Assembly (NCBI GenBank): GCA_007130865.1
Contig: SLRR01000014.1
Location: 1-54,329 of the forward strand
Direction of reading: 5' to 3'
DNA: 54,329 bases
Source of the DNA: Spirochaeta sp.
GTDB taxonomy: Bacteria; Spirochaetota; Spirochaetia; DSM-27196; Alkalispirochaetaceae
The first letter of the stretch is position 1. Every line of letters starts with the position of its first letter. The notes beneath the pieces are model-generated. The model did not search any database. It saw nothing but the letters and a program-made list of their open reading frames with translations, and was not told the origin of the DNA. Below, one piece after another: positions 7,689 through 16,391 of this stretch. Position numbers and translations under genes: made by a program.

Positions 7689-9578
7689 CTATCCCGCCGC
7701 ACGAAACGCTGTGAGGATAGAGTCCCGGAGTTGATCCAGTCCGAACGGTTTGTGGAGTATCGCCTGGAACCCCGCTTCCCGGTGGGGACGTCCCCGATGA
7801 AGGTGCAATGTGCCGGTGCTGAGAATCGCCGGGATTTCCGGGTCCAGTTCACGGACCCGTCGCAGAAGGTCGACTCCATCCATCCGACCGGGCATCGTCA
7901 GGTCGGTAATCAGCAACCCGAAAGGGTTACCCTGGTCGATCCGGTTTATGATCAGCGGCAGGGCACGTTCACCGTTCTCCACGGTAGTAACGTCGCAACC
8001 AAGCGCGTGGAGACTCCGTTCCATCGAACGCCGCACGAGATGGTCGTCCTCTACGAGAAGCACCGGCAAACCGGCCATGACGGGCTCGCGCTCTGGAGCC
8101 TCCGGACCGAGCCGGTCTTCAGCTGTGGATGAAAGGAGCGGTAAAAAGAGGTCAACCGTCGTACCAAACCCGGGATCCGTGTTGATCTCCATCCTTCCGC
8201 CGCACTGCGCGAGTATCGAGTTGGTGACGGTGAGTCCCATACCGATACCTTGGTCCTTGGTCGTGAAATACGGTTTGATTACCTCGTCCAGCGTCCGAGG
8301 ATCCATTCCGTGCCCCTCATCCCGGACCGTGATTCGAAAGAACCCGCCGCCGTGAGGCGTCGACGCGTCCACGTGCACCACCCCGCCTTCGTTCATCGCA
8401 TCCACCGCATTGGTCATAACATTGAAGAGAACTTGCGAGATCCGATCCGCCGCGACCGCGACAGGCTCCGGCGGCGGAGAAATACTGAACGTTGCACGTA
8501 TAGAACTACCTCCCAGGGCGAGTTCCACCGTGTTGATAATCGTTTCCTCCACCGTCTCCGTGACCGGTAGTGGTCCGCCTCCGGACTCGTCGGCGGCGAC
8601 ACTCCCCAGGGGATCCCCGGAAAACCCTGCCAGGCGATAACCCAGGCGCTGAAGCTTCCGTACCGCCGCGTAGAGTACGGAAAGATCTTCCCCGGTTCTC
8701 CGGCCTACCAGGTCAATCTGACCGAAGAGTGCCGTGCAACCGTTGGTGATCTCTTGAGCGACGCCGGTGGCGGCGCGTGTAATATTATCCGCTCGTTGCA
8801 GATATTTCAGATCTTTGTGTATCTTCTGCCTTTCCTCCAGGTTTTTTACCACCACCACCGTGTATTCGTCGGTAGTATCCCGCTCGTAATCGGAGATAGG
8901 ATCTACCGGTGCACCCGCCGGGAGCACGTGGCGAATCGGAAACACGTTCAACTCAACGTCAAGCGAAAGATCTCCCGGGAGAACTACCGCAAGCTCGGCG
9001 GAGAAGGAGGAGTCCCTGTTACGGGCCGCTGCGCGACCGGTAAAAACCGAGGGCTTCACCGAGGCATCACCCTGTCTCATGGGCAGCACGTCATCCAGAC
9101 GCCGTCCCGTTACCGGCGTGACCCCCGGCGGCACCAGCGAGAGCGCCGGGAAATTGTGGTCCAGCACGGTGCCGGTACCGTCAAGAACGAACGCCGCGTG
9201 ATCGATACTTCGCAGGAGCGTCGTCACGGTGGACCGGTAAACCTTCAGATACCGCACCGCTCGGATGTACTGATCCTCCCCCTCCTTTACCGTAACAAAC
9301 AGCGATCGGGTTCGATCCAGCGCGATCACGTGCAGCTTCCCCGCGTCGCAACCGATACCCCGCTCCAGCAGAATCCGGTCATCGCGCCAGTTACCGACGG
9401 GCTTCCAGCCGCAGGGTAAATCCAACGACCGCAGCAGAAAGTCCGAGAGTTCCGCTGTTTCGCTGTCCGCTGCAAACGTTTCCCGGAAAGGTCTGTTGGT
9501 ACGTTCGATCCTGCCGTTGTCATCGATGATCGCCGCCGGATGGGGAAGACAATCGATCAGAGATTGTTCTACGGTCAC
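7689..9578 (-). CDS. Hybrid histidine kinase-like protein lacking the phosphoacceptor histidine
   Basis: About 629 residues from GTG 9578. In order: two PAS-like regions (about 10-110 and 130-260), a dimerisation helix, an HATPase_c domain (N box VLFNVMTNAVDAM, G1 DEGHGMD, then YFTTKDQGIGMGL), and a C-terminal receiver (LLVEDDHLVRRS, acceptor Asp in LITDLTMPG, Lys in LHKPF). In the H box, which in this NtrB-like group usually reads GVAHE(I/F)NN, the sequence is GVAQEITNG. Codon CAA at 8756-8754 gives Gln (about residue 275) where His is expected, and no other His is near. ATP binding and the receiver look intact. It may regulate another kinase or dephosphorylate rather than autophosphorylate. 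No transmembrane helices are present, so it is cytoplasmic. The frame extends to 9668 but would run into the divergent gene. Confidence 0.85.
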   Translation of the reverse strand: MTVEQSLIDCLPHPAAIIDDNGRIERTNRPFRETFAADSETAELSDFLLRSLDLPCGWKPVGNWRDDRILLERGIGCDAGKLHVIALDRTRSLFVTVKEGEDQYIRAVRYLKVYRSTVTTLLRSIDHAAFVLDGTGTVLDHNFPALSLVPPGVTPVTGRRLDDVLPMRQGDASVKPSVFTGRAAARNRDSSFSAELAVVLPGDLSLDVELNVFPIRHVLPAGAPVDPISDYERDTTDEYTVVVVKNLEERQKIHKDLKYLQRADNITRAATGVAQEITNGCTALFGQIDLVGRRTGEDLSVLYAAVRKLQRLGYRLAGFSGDPLGSVAADESGGGPLPVTETVEETIINTVELALGGSSIRATFSISPPPEPVAVAADRISQVLFNVMTNAVDAMNEGGVVHVDASTPHGGGFFRITVRDEGHGMDPRTLDEVIKPYFTTKDQGIGMGLTVTNSILAQCGGRMEINTDPGFGTTVDLFLPLLSSTAEDRLGPEAPEREPVMAGLPVLLVEDDHLVRRSMERSLHALGCDVTTVENGERALPLIINRIDQGNPFGLLITDLTMPGRMDGVDLLRRVRELDPEIPAILSTGTLHLHRGRPHREAGFQAILHKPFGLDQLRDSILTAFRAAG

Positions 9579-9616
9579 GCTTGAAATTCTTAGCCACCTG
9601 CGGTGCAATTGCAAGG
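9579..9616. promoter_or_regulatory. Overlapping divergent promoters of the kinase and phosphoesterase genes
   Basis: Only 38 bases separate GTG 9578 (minus) from GTG 9617 (plus). Plus: TTGAAA (9581-9586), 17 bases, TGCAAT (9604-9609), 7 bases, GTG. Minus: TTGCAA (9614-9609), 16 bases, TAAGAA (9592-9587), 8 bases, GTG. The boxes interleave, so the two promoters could not be used at once on one DNA molecule. Neither gene has a Shine-Dalgarno. Confidence 0.4.
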
Positions 9617-10660
9617 GTGTATGACATAATTGGTGATGTTCACGGCCATGCGACAGCGCTCGAATCACTCCTCCGCCACCTGGGATATCGGTATAACCGG
9701 GGCGCGTTCCGGTTTCCCGGCAACCGACGGCAGGTGATATTCCTGGGCGACTTCATCGATCGCGGTCCGAAAATCGTGGAAACGCTCACGATCGTACAAG
9801 CGATGCTCGACGGCGGCTCCGCCTCGGCGGTAATCGGTAATCACGAGTACAACGCCCTGATCTGGCATACCCCTGACGGCAAGGGAGGGTGGTTGCGAAC
9901 GCATACCGACGTACACCTGAAGCAGCATCGAGCTACTCTGGAGCAGTTCGGTCTGGATCCGAACGACCCGGCGGACACGAAAGGCGTTCTGGACGGTGGA
10001 TCCCTCACCACGGTTGGCGCGCGTCGGCTGCGGGAAGAGCTGTCTTGGTTGCGCCGGCTTCCACTGTACCTGGAAAACGACGTTCTCCGAGTAGTCCATG
10101 CAGCCTGGTCCGACGCAGCGGTCTCCGCCCTGGAAGAGACCGTCCGCGGCACCGTCAGGTTCGAACCGCGATTCTCACTCCTGGATGATACGTTTCTCTA
10201 TCGGAGCGCCTACGGTAAATACCGCGAGAGCTGGGCCGTGGAGATCCTCCTGAAGGGGATCGAGATCGGGCTGCCCGGGGGCGCGCACTACCGGGACAAG
10301 GAGGGCGCCAGTCGGTTCAGAACCCGCGTCCGCTGGTGGATCGATCCCGCAACACTTGTCGCGAAACCGATGGTAACGATGGCGGACGTGGCGATGCCCC
10401 CGGCGGACCGGGAACTCGCCACGCTCCCGGTAGCACAGCGTTATCTCGAACGCTTTCCCGGCTACCGGGATCAGCGACCGGTTTTTTTCGGTCACTACTG
10501 GTTTCTTCCGCCGGCGGCACCGGTGGAGTCCCGGGCGGCGTGTCTCGATTACAGTATCGCCCGGGACGGATGGTTGTGTGCGTACCGGTACGACGGCGAA
10601 CCGGTTTTGACGAGAGAAGGGTTCACCGCGGTGGACGCCGCGGGCCGGGTCGTCCAATGA
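9617..10660 (+). CDS. Calcineurin-like metallophosphoesterase (PrpE/ApaH-like)
   Basis: About 347 residues from GTG 9617, giving (M)YDIIGDVHGH at the very N-terminus as in PrpE and ApaH relatives. The metal-binding motifs GDVHG, GDFIDRGP and GNHEYN are all present in order, and FFGHYW near residue 290 provides a further His. Such enzymes hydrolyse phosphoesters, often protein phosphates or diadenosine polyphosphates; the substrate here is not predictable. A longer version from TTG 9581 would start with residues not seen in the family, and that stretch holds the predicted promoter. metY converges 30 bases downstream, with nothing recognisable between. Confidence 0.85.
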   Translation: MYDIIGDVHGHATALESLLRHLGYRYNRGAFRFPGNRRQVIFLGDFIDRGPKIVETLTIVQAMLDGGSASAVIGNHEYNALIWHTPDGKGGWLRTHTDVHLKQHRATLEQFGLDPNDPADTKGVLDGGSLTTVGARRLREELSWLRRLPLYLENDVLRVVHAAWSDAAVSALEETVRGTVRFEPRFSLLDDTFLYRSAYGKYRESWAVEILLKGIEIGLPGGAHYRDKEGASRFRTRVRWWIDPATLVAKPMVTMADVAMPPADRELATLPVAQRYLERFPGYRDQRPVFFGHYWFLPPAAPVESRAACLDYSIARDGWLCAYRYDGEPVLTREGFTAVDAAGRVVQ

Positions 10661-10690
10661 GCCTGTGCGACGGGCTTCCGAACGGCCGTC

Positions 10691-11974
10691 CTAACGGGCC
10701 GCCGCGAATCCCGACTCCAGGTCCGCGATTATGTCGTCGGGATGCTCAAGCCCGATAGAAAGACGTATCAGTTCCGGTGGTAATCCCGCGGCAGCCTGCT
10801 GCTCCGCACTCAACTGGCTGTGAGTCGTACTTGCGGGATGGATCGCCAGACTCTTGGCATCACCCACGTTTGCAACGTGGCTGAACAGTTCCAGGCCGTT
10901 GATGAACTTTTCGCCCGCTTCGCGTCCGCCGGCGATTCCGAATGTCACCATACCGCCGTACCCACGCTTCAGATACTTCCTCGCGTTCTCATGTCCCGCC
11001 GTACCTTTCAGCCCCGGATACCAGACCCACTGCACCTGGGGATGCTTGCTGAGGTATTCCGCCAGGGCGGCTCCGTTTTCACTGTGGCGCTGCATGCGCA
11101 GCGGCAGCGTCTCCAGACCCTGCAGAAAGATCCAGGCGTTGTCCGGACTGATCGCCGCACCCAGGTTTCGCAACGGTACCAGTCGCATCCGCAGGATGTA
11201 CGCCAGCGGCGAGAGGTCGCCCAGGTCGTAGGCGTAGCGCAGGCCGTGGTAACTACCGTCCGGCTCCACCAGGTTGACAAACTTGGGGTCGTCCCAGTCG
11301 AATTTCCCACTGTCCACAACGGCACCGCCGATTCCGGTACCGTGTCCACCGAGCCACTTGGTCAGGCTGTGTACCACGATATCCACCCCGTGCTCGATCG
11401 GCTGCAGCAGGTACGGTGTGGTGAACGTAGCGTCCACGATCAAGGGCACGCGGTGTTTATGCGCGATCTCGCTGATCGCCTCGAAGTCCGGCACGACCAG
11501 CGTGGGGTTGCCGATCGTCTCCAGGAATACCGCACGAGTCTTCCCGTTGATCGCGCCTTCCACCTCCTCCAGATTCAGAGGATCCACAAGACGTACGGTG
11601 ATTCCAAACTGCGGCAGGATCTCCGTAAACATCGTGTAAGTACCGCCGTAGAGATACCGGGATGAGACGATCTCATCACCGGCGCGGGCTATATTGATGA
11701 TCGCGTAGTACACCGCGCTCGTTCCCGACGCGAGAGCCAGCGCCGCTGCTCCCCCGTCCAGGGCGCTGAGGCGCTCTTCAAGAACGTTTTGTGTCGGGTT
11801 CTGCAACCTCGTATATATGTACCCCAGTTCCTTCAGGCTGAAGAGGTTGGCCGCGTGTTCCGCGTCACGGAAGTTGTACGCCGTGGTACGGTGTACCGGT
11901 ACACCGCGACTGGGAACAGCGGGATCCCGTGTCTGTCCTGCGTGCAAAGCCAGGGTCTCAAAACGATAACTCAT
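10691..11974 (-). CDS. metY: O-acetylhomoserine sulfhydrylase (aminocarboxypropyltransferase)
   Basis: 427 residues, full length for the MetY branch of the Cys/Met-metabolism PLP enzymes. These make homocysteine directly from O-acetylhomoserine and sulfide. The start MSYRFETLALHAGQ is characteristic. The cofactor region includes the SxTKW-type lysine site (VVHSLTKWLGGHG) and IVDATFTTPYLLQP. GAGGAG eight bases before ATG 11974 is a good ribosome site, unlike many first genes here. It is a single gene, divergent from the M16 peptidase gene with a 123-base spacer. Confidence 0.93.
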   Translation of the reverse strand: MSYRFETLALHAGQTRDPAVPSRGVPVHRTTAYNFRDAEHAANLFSLKELGYIYTRLQNPTQNVLEERLSALDGGAAALALASGTSAVYYAIINIARAGDEIVSSRYLYGGTYTMFTEILPQFGITVRLVDPLNLEEVEGAINGKTRAVFLETIGNPTLVVPDFEAISEIAHKHRVPLIVDATFTTPYLLQPIEHGVDIVVHSLTKWLGGHGTGIGGAVVDSGKFDWDDPKFVNLVEPDGSYHGLRYAYDLGDLSPLAYILRMRLVPLRNLGAAISPDNAWIFLQGLETLPLRMQRHSENGAALAEYLSKHPQVQWVWYPGLKGTAGHENARKYLKRGYGGMVTFGIAGGREAGEKFINGLELFSHVANVGDAKSLAIHPASTTHSQLSAEQQAAAGLPPELIRLSIGLEHPDDIIADLESGFAAAR

Positions 11975-12067
11975 GGTGGTTTCTCCTCGTCGCTGCCCGG
12001 GGCGAGCGTTGATAATACTAATATCCTACCTGTTTTAAGGTTATTCCGGTCAAACGACGTGTGTCAA
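11975..12067 (-). promoter_or_regulatory. metY leader and possible promoter
   Basis: Read on the minus strand the spacer holds TTGACA (12067-12062) and, overlapping it downstream, TTGACC (12053-12048). An AT-rich stretch around 12010-12030 contains TAGGAT and TATTAGTATT. Neither -35 box has a good -10 at 17 bases, so the exact start is unclear. The leader of roughly 50-70 bases is too short for a SAM riboswitch. Confidence 0.3.
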
Positions 12068-12097
12068 GCACCGGCGTTCCCGTAGACGGGACGCGGA

Positions 12098-15061
12098 ATG
12101 GACGTGTATCTTCTGCGCATGCTCTCTGAAACGCAAAACACCCGGCCGCTCAGCGGAATTTTCTCCTGGTTCTCGATTGTTCTCGCGATCCTCGTGCTCA
12201 CCGTTTCCTCTCCCGGAAATCTATCCGCCGCTGGTTTGCGTGAGCCCGCATCCTCCGTCCTCGAACGTTCACACCCGACGATACAGGATGATCAGGTACT
12301 CCCGTTTACCGATCTGGTGCGCCGGGGACGACTCACAAACGGGCTGGAGTATTTCGCGCGACACCACTCCCATCCGGAAAACACGGTCGTGCTGCGGCTG
12401 GCCGTGGACGCCGGCAGCGTTCAGGAAGAATCGGGACAGGAAGGCCTCGCGCATTTCGTGGAACACATGGCGTTCAACGGCACCGAGGAGTTTGGTCGGG
12501 GCGAACTCGTGGCGTACCTGGAGTCGCTGGGCATGCGATTCGGTCCCGATATCAACGCGTATACGAGCTTTGACGAGACCGTTTACAAGCTCGAGATCCC
12601 CGCTGATGACGAGGAAGCACTCGTGCGGGGTTTCCGGGTGATGCAGCAATGGGCGTCGGCTCTCACTTTTGAGGAGACGGCGATCGAGACCGAGCGGGCC
12701 GTTATCGTCGAGGAATGGCGGCGCGGCCGGGGCGCGGCGGCGCGCATCATGGACCGGCACATCCCTGTACTGCTGCAGGACTCACGTTATGCGGAACGCT
12801 TGCCGATCGGAGATATGGACGTCGTGCGTAACGCTCCGCGGGAACGCCTGGTGGACTACTTCCACCGGTGGTACCGACCGGACAATATCGCGCTGGTCGC
12901 GGTAGGAGACCTGCCGGTGGACCGCCTGGAGGAACTGGTACGGGAACACCTGGGAGATATCGTACCCCGGGAGACCCCGCTGGATCGGCCCTACTTCGAG
13001 GTTCCTCTTCAGGAAGGTACCCGCGTCAGTATCGCATCCGATCCGGAAGCCGCACGCAGCACCGTGGCGATCTACCTTCCGGGTTCACCGGACCCGATGC
13101 AACGGGTGCGTGACTACCGCTCGATACTGGTGCGGTCGCTCTTCGCGAGCGTTCTGAACGAACGCTTTCGAGACGTGAGCCGTGATCCCGATGCGCCGAT
13201 TCAGAACGCCGGTGTCGGGTGGAGCCGGCTCGTGCGGGATACGGAGATCACCGTCGCAAGCGCCACGGTCCGGGACGAACGAATTACCGAGTCGCTGGAG
13301 GTCCTCGTTACGGAACTGGAGAGAGCGGACAAGCACGGTATCCTGGATTCGGAACTGCACCGGGCAAAGGCGCGCTTTATGGAGTTCATCCGGGACGCCC
13401 GGGTAAACGCCCGCACCCGCCCTTCCGGTTCCATCGCGGACGAACTGGTTCGCCACTGGACACGGGGCGAGCCGGTACCGGGAGTCGAGTACGAATATCA
13501 CCTTTACGAGGAACTCCTGCCCACGATCACCCTTGAGGAAGTCAGCGCCGTGGCGACCCGCTTTACCCGGGAGGACAACCGTATAGTCCTGGCGGGATTA
13601 CGCGACGACGGTGAGGGACGCCGTCCCGACGGGTCCCCGCTGCCCACCGAGGAGGAATTGCTGGACGTACTGCATCGTACGGAGGAGCGTGCCGTACTGC
13701 CTCCCGTTCCCGAGGACCGGCACTCCCACCTTCTCGATACTGAGCCTCCCCGCGGAGAGATAAGGGATATCGTGGATCATGACACCGTGGATACCCGGGA
13801 GTACCGCCTCAGCAACGGAATGCGCCTCTTTGTTCGGCCCAGCGATCTTCGGGAAGACGAGATACTCTTCTCCGCATACAGTCCCGGAGGCCTTTCTCTT
13901 GTGTCGGACGAGCTCGTCCCGGCGGCTCGGATCACCTCGGAAGCAGCCCGGGAGAGCGGCATTGGTGCGTTGGATGCGAGCTCCCTGGAACGGGTTCTGG
14001 CGGGCCGATCCGTGGAACTGACCCGCTCTATCGGGGAGATGCAGGAACGGATGAGCGGCGGCGCGCGCCGGGCGGACCTGGAGCTGCTCTTCCAACTGAT
14101 TCACCTGGCATTCACGGAGCCCCGGTTCGAGGCGCGTGCCCTGGACACCGTTCGGCGACGGCTGACGCAGCAGATCCTTGGAGCTCAGGCGTCACCGCAG
14201 GGACTCTTTGCCCGACGCTTTCAGGAGCTCTACGCCGCGGGCGACCCGCGCCGGGCTCCTCTGACTGTGGACGACCTGGACGCAATTACAGTAGACCAGG
14301 TGGAACAGGTTTACCGGGAGCGTTTTGCCGATCCCGCAGACTTTGCGCTTTTCCTCGTGGGCAGCCTCGACCTCGAAGCGGTAGAGGAGTTTGCTCAACG
14401 GTATCTCGCGGGTATCCCCGGGTTTGCACCAATCACCGCGGAGCCGGATGACCGGGGTTTTCTGGAACAGCCGCACGACAGAGGATACCCGCTTCCCCGG
14501 GGTGTGGAAGCGGACGTCATCCGGGCGGGTACGGAACCGGTAGCACAGGTGGGCATCGTTTTTCACAACGATTACGAGTGGTCCCGGAAGGAAAACCACC
14601 GTTTCAACAGTCTGGCGGATCTCCTTACGATCCGTCTGCGTGAAGAGATTCGGGAGGATACCGGTGGAACATACGGTGTAGGCGCCGCGGGATGGCGCGT
14701 TCGCGATCCCCTGCCCCGCGCATATCTTCAGGTATTTTTCGGTATGGACCCGGACCGCAGCGGGGAACTGGTCCGCAGAACCCTCGAGGTGATCGAAGAT
14801 GTACGCCAGGAAGCACCGTCGGAGGAACTTCTGCAACGGGTCAGGGCACAACAGCGCGAAAGTTTCCGCCGGAGTCTCCGGGAGAACCGGTTCTGGCTCT
14901 CGTCGCTGGAGTTCGCCGTGCAGCATGGCCGTGAACTCGCGGAGATCCCGGAATTCCCGGAACTGATCGAGTCCCTCACCGCCGAGGATATTCGTGCTAC
15001 CGCCGAGCGGTACCTGGATGCGGAACAGCGCATCCAGCTGCTTCTGTTGCCGCGGGACTGA
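12098..15061 (+). CDS. Exported M16 family zinc metallopeptidase (double-length)
   Basis: 987 residues with two M16 (insulinase/pitrilysin) halves. Residues 20-45 form a signal peptide (FSIVLAILVLTVSS). The inverted zinc motif HFVEH is near residue 122 with the distal Glu region TERAVIVEEW about 75 residues later, so the N-terminal half is catalytic. The second half, from about 560 (YRLSNGMRLFVRP), lacks HxxEH, as is usual for the partner half in PqqL-like proteins. It probably degrades peptides in the periplasm. It is a single gene; ATG 12098 has only a weak upstream GGGA, and ATG 12119 is an alternative. Confidence 0.9.
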   Translation: MDVYLLRMLSETQNTRPLSGIFSWFSIVLAILVLTVSSPGNLSAAGLREPASSVLERSHPTIQDDQVLPFTDLVRRGRLTNGLEYFARHHSHPENTVVLRLAVDAGSVQEESGQEGLAHFVEHMAFNGTEEFGRGELVAYLESLGMRFGPDINAYTSFDETVYKLEIPADDEEALVRGFRVMQQWASALTFEETAIETERAVIVEEWRRGRGAAARIMDRHIPVLLQDSRYAERLPIGDMDVVRNAPRERLVDYFHRWYRPDNIALVAVGDLPVDRLEELVREHLGDIVPRETPLDRPYFEVPLQEGTRVSIASDPEAARSTVAIYLPGSPDPMQRVRDYRSILVRSLFASVLNERFRDVSRDPDAPIQNAGVGWSRLVRDTEITVASATVRDERITESLEVLVTELERADKHGILDSELHRAKARFMEFIRDARVNARTRPSGSIADELVRHWTRGEPVPGVEYEYHLYEELLPTITLEEVSAVATRFTREDNRIVLAGLRDDGEGRRPDGSPLPTEEELLDVLHRTEERAVLPPVPEDRHSHLLDTEPPRGEIRDIVDHDTVDTREYRLSNGMRLFVRPSDLREDEILFSAYSPGGLSLVSDELVPAARITSEAARESGIGALDASSLERVLAGRSVELTRSIGEMQERMSGGARRADLELLFQLIHLAFTEPRFEARALDTVRRRLTQQILGAQASPQGLFARRFQELYAAGDPRRAPLTVDDLDAITVDQVEQVYRERFADPADFALFLVGSLDLEAVEEFAQRYLAGIPGFAPITAEPDDRGFLEQPHDRGYPLPRGVEADVIRAGTEPVAQVGIVFHNDYEWSRKENHRFNSLADLLTIRLREEIREDTGGTYGVGAAGWRVRDPLPRAYLQVFFGMDPDRSGELVRRTLEVIEDVRQEAPSEELLQRVRAQQRESFRRSLRENRFWLSSLEFAVQHGRELAEIPEFPELIESLTAEDIRATAERYLDAEQRIQLLLLPRD

Positions 15062-15090
15062 CCCCCGGGTCCGAGTACGGTTTTACGAAG

Positions 15091-15603
15091 TCACGCCGGC
15101 GGCGAGCGGCGGCAGAAGCAGGACTCGCTCTCGGTAACGATAATCTTAAGAATGGCGTCCTCTACTCCTTCGACGATCTCCCGGTTGAGGTCCGTCCGGA
15201 GCTGACAGGAGAATCCTACGCCTACGGTGACGACGGACGGTGCCAACGCGTACAGGCTTTGCCGCAACGATCGATCGCCTCGCTCCAGGAAACGCCCGGC
15301 GCGATCAAACGCGCAGCCCGGAACAAGCGCAAGCGTGGAGCGTCCAGGAGAGTCCGGGGGTATGTCCGCGGGACTCCGTAACAGTACGGTGCGTTTCCCC
15401 TCACGGGAAGCCCGCCGTAACACCGCGTCGAGATCGACCTCGTTCCGGCGGGGCGGAAACCCGAGCACTGTTTCCGCCCGGTCCCACTCGGATAATTGTG
15501 TCAACCGCGTCGCGATCTGTGCTTCCAGAACGATACGATGTTCGTCGGACAGCGCATCCAGACAGGCATTGACCTCGTCAAGAATCGGTACTCCGTCGTT
15601 CAC
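15091..15603 (-). CDS. Degenerate 5-formyltetrahydrofolate cyclo-ligase-like protein
   Basis: 170 residues related to 5-FCL/MTHFS, which makes methenyl-THF. The frame RNEVDLDAVLRRASREGKR, the core LALVPGCAFDRAGR and the end VGVGFSCQL then KIIVTES all align with the family. The glycine-rich (G)GGYYDR loop that binds ATP and folate is gone: the same position reads LERGDRSLRQSL. The N-terminal Lys/Arg ATP-binding helix is also missing. It is therefore likely not an active cyclo-ligase. The start is GTG 15603 with GGATGAG just upstream. It lies 15 bases after a terminator that ends the lipoprotein transcript. Confidence 0.7.
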   Translation of the reverse strand: MNDGVPILDEVNACLDALSDEHRIVLEAQIATRLTQLSEWDRAETVLGFPPRRNEVDLDAVLRRASREGKRTVLLRSPADIPPDSPGRSTLALVPGCAFDRAGRFLERGDRSLRQSLYALAPSVVTVGVGFSCQLRTDLNREIVEGVEDAILKIIVTESESCFCRRSPPA

Positions 15604-15617
15604 ATCTCATCCAGTCT

Positions 15618-15652
15618 AAAAAGGCCGCCCCGGAAACTCCGGTGGCGGCCTT
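15618..15652 (-). terminator. Rho-independent terminator after the LPP20 lipoprotein gene
   Basis: On the minus strand AAGGCCGCC, then an inner ACCGG / CCGGG pair around AGTTT, then GGCGGCCTTTTTA. A strong GC stem is followed by a five-T run. It sits 40 bases after the lipoprotein stop and just before the 5-FCL-like gene. Confidence 0.85.
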
Positions 15653-15692
15653 GTGTCTCGTTACGATTCGTTTGAATCAACCGACATTACCG

Positions 15693-16274
15693 TCAGTTCT
15701 GCGACCCTGACTGCGGAGGACTGCTTTGAAGCTGGGAATCCAGCATCTGCAACGCCTGGTCCGCTTTGAACTCGGCAAACGCCGCGTCCTCGTTCCGCCG
15801 GAACGCTTCTCCCGCCGCTTCGGCGAATCCGTTCAGGGGGTAACTCACGAGCGCGTATATGGTACCGTCCGGTCCCTGTTCAATCTGCTCCTGACGGGTG
15901 CCCTGAAGCGTCGTTTCCGTCACCTGGCGCGAGATCGTCTCGACAAAGCTGATAACCTGGCTCTCGCCGTCCACGCCCGCTTCCTGCGCATAGTCGATGA
16001 TCGCCGCCTGGATCGCAGCGTTCATCTGGAACGCGATATCTTCACGAGCACGGGAGATCGCCATCCGTCGCGACGTGTCCAGCGTAGACATCTTGGCCGA
16101 GCCGACACCGTAGATCGCATCGTCCGCCTGGGGCGGGTTCAGGTAGAAGCTCGGCAACCCTGGGGGAGCCTGCTCCTGAGAGGGAGCCGGAGCCGGGGGC
16201 GGCGGCGACGCACAACCCGCGATAAACGCCACTGCCAGAACCGCAACCGTTACGAGTATTACACTCTTTTTCAC
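15693..16274 (-). CDS. LPP20-family lipoprotein
   Basis: 193 residues from a GTG start (MKKSVILV) with GAGGAGG six to nine bases upstream. A lipoprotein signal peptide ends in the lipobox FIAGC, so Cys 21 should be lipidated and the protein membrane-anchored. A Pro/Ala linker follows, then the LPP20 core (IYGVGSAKMSTLDTSRRMAISRAREDIA, core part AKMSTLDTSRRMAI) that marks this family. The family is widespread in envelope lipoproteins and its function is unknown. A terminator follows at 15652-15618; TATACT upstream near 16310 is a plausible -10, so this gene has an ordinary leader. Confidence 0.88.
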   Translation of the reverse strand: MKKSVILVTVAVLAVAFIAGCASPPPPAPAPSQEQAPPGLPSFYLNPPQADDAIYGVGSAKMSTLDTSRRMAISRAREDIAFQMNAAIQAAIIDYAQEAGVDGESQVISFVETISRQVTETTLQGTRQEQIEQGPDGTIYALVSYPLNGFAEAAGEAFRRNEDAAFAEFKADQALQMLDSQLQSSPPQSGSQN

Positions 16275-16356
16275 TTGGAAACCTCCTCGATTTCTTTAAT
16301 CACGAGCCAAGTATATCGATCTACTCGGGTTTTTTCCACATCCCCGGAAAAAAAGC

Positions 16357-16391
16357 TTCAGTTATGCCGTGTTTATCGCTATTATTTTTTC
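16357..16391 (+). promoter_or_regulatory. Leaderless-type promoter of ptsP
   Basis: TTCAGT (16357-16362), 17 bases, TATTAT (16380-16385), then six bases to GTG 16392. No Shine-Dalgarno is present. The -35 is poor and the -10 is good. Confidence 0.5.

Noticed and set aside
11975-12097. SAM riboswitch before metY
   Set aside because: The spacer is too short and lacks the paired helices and terminator of SAM riboswitch classes.
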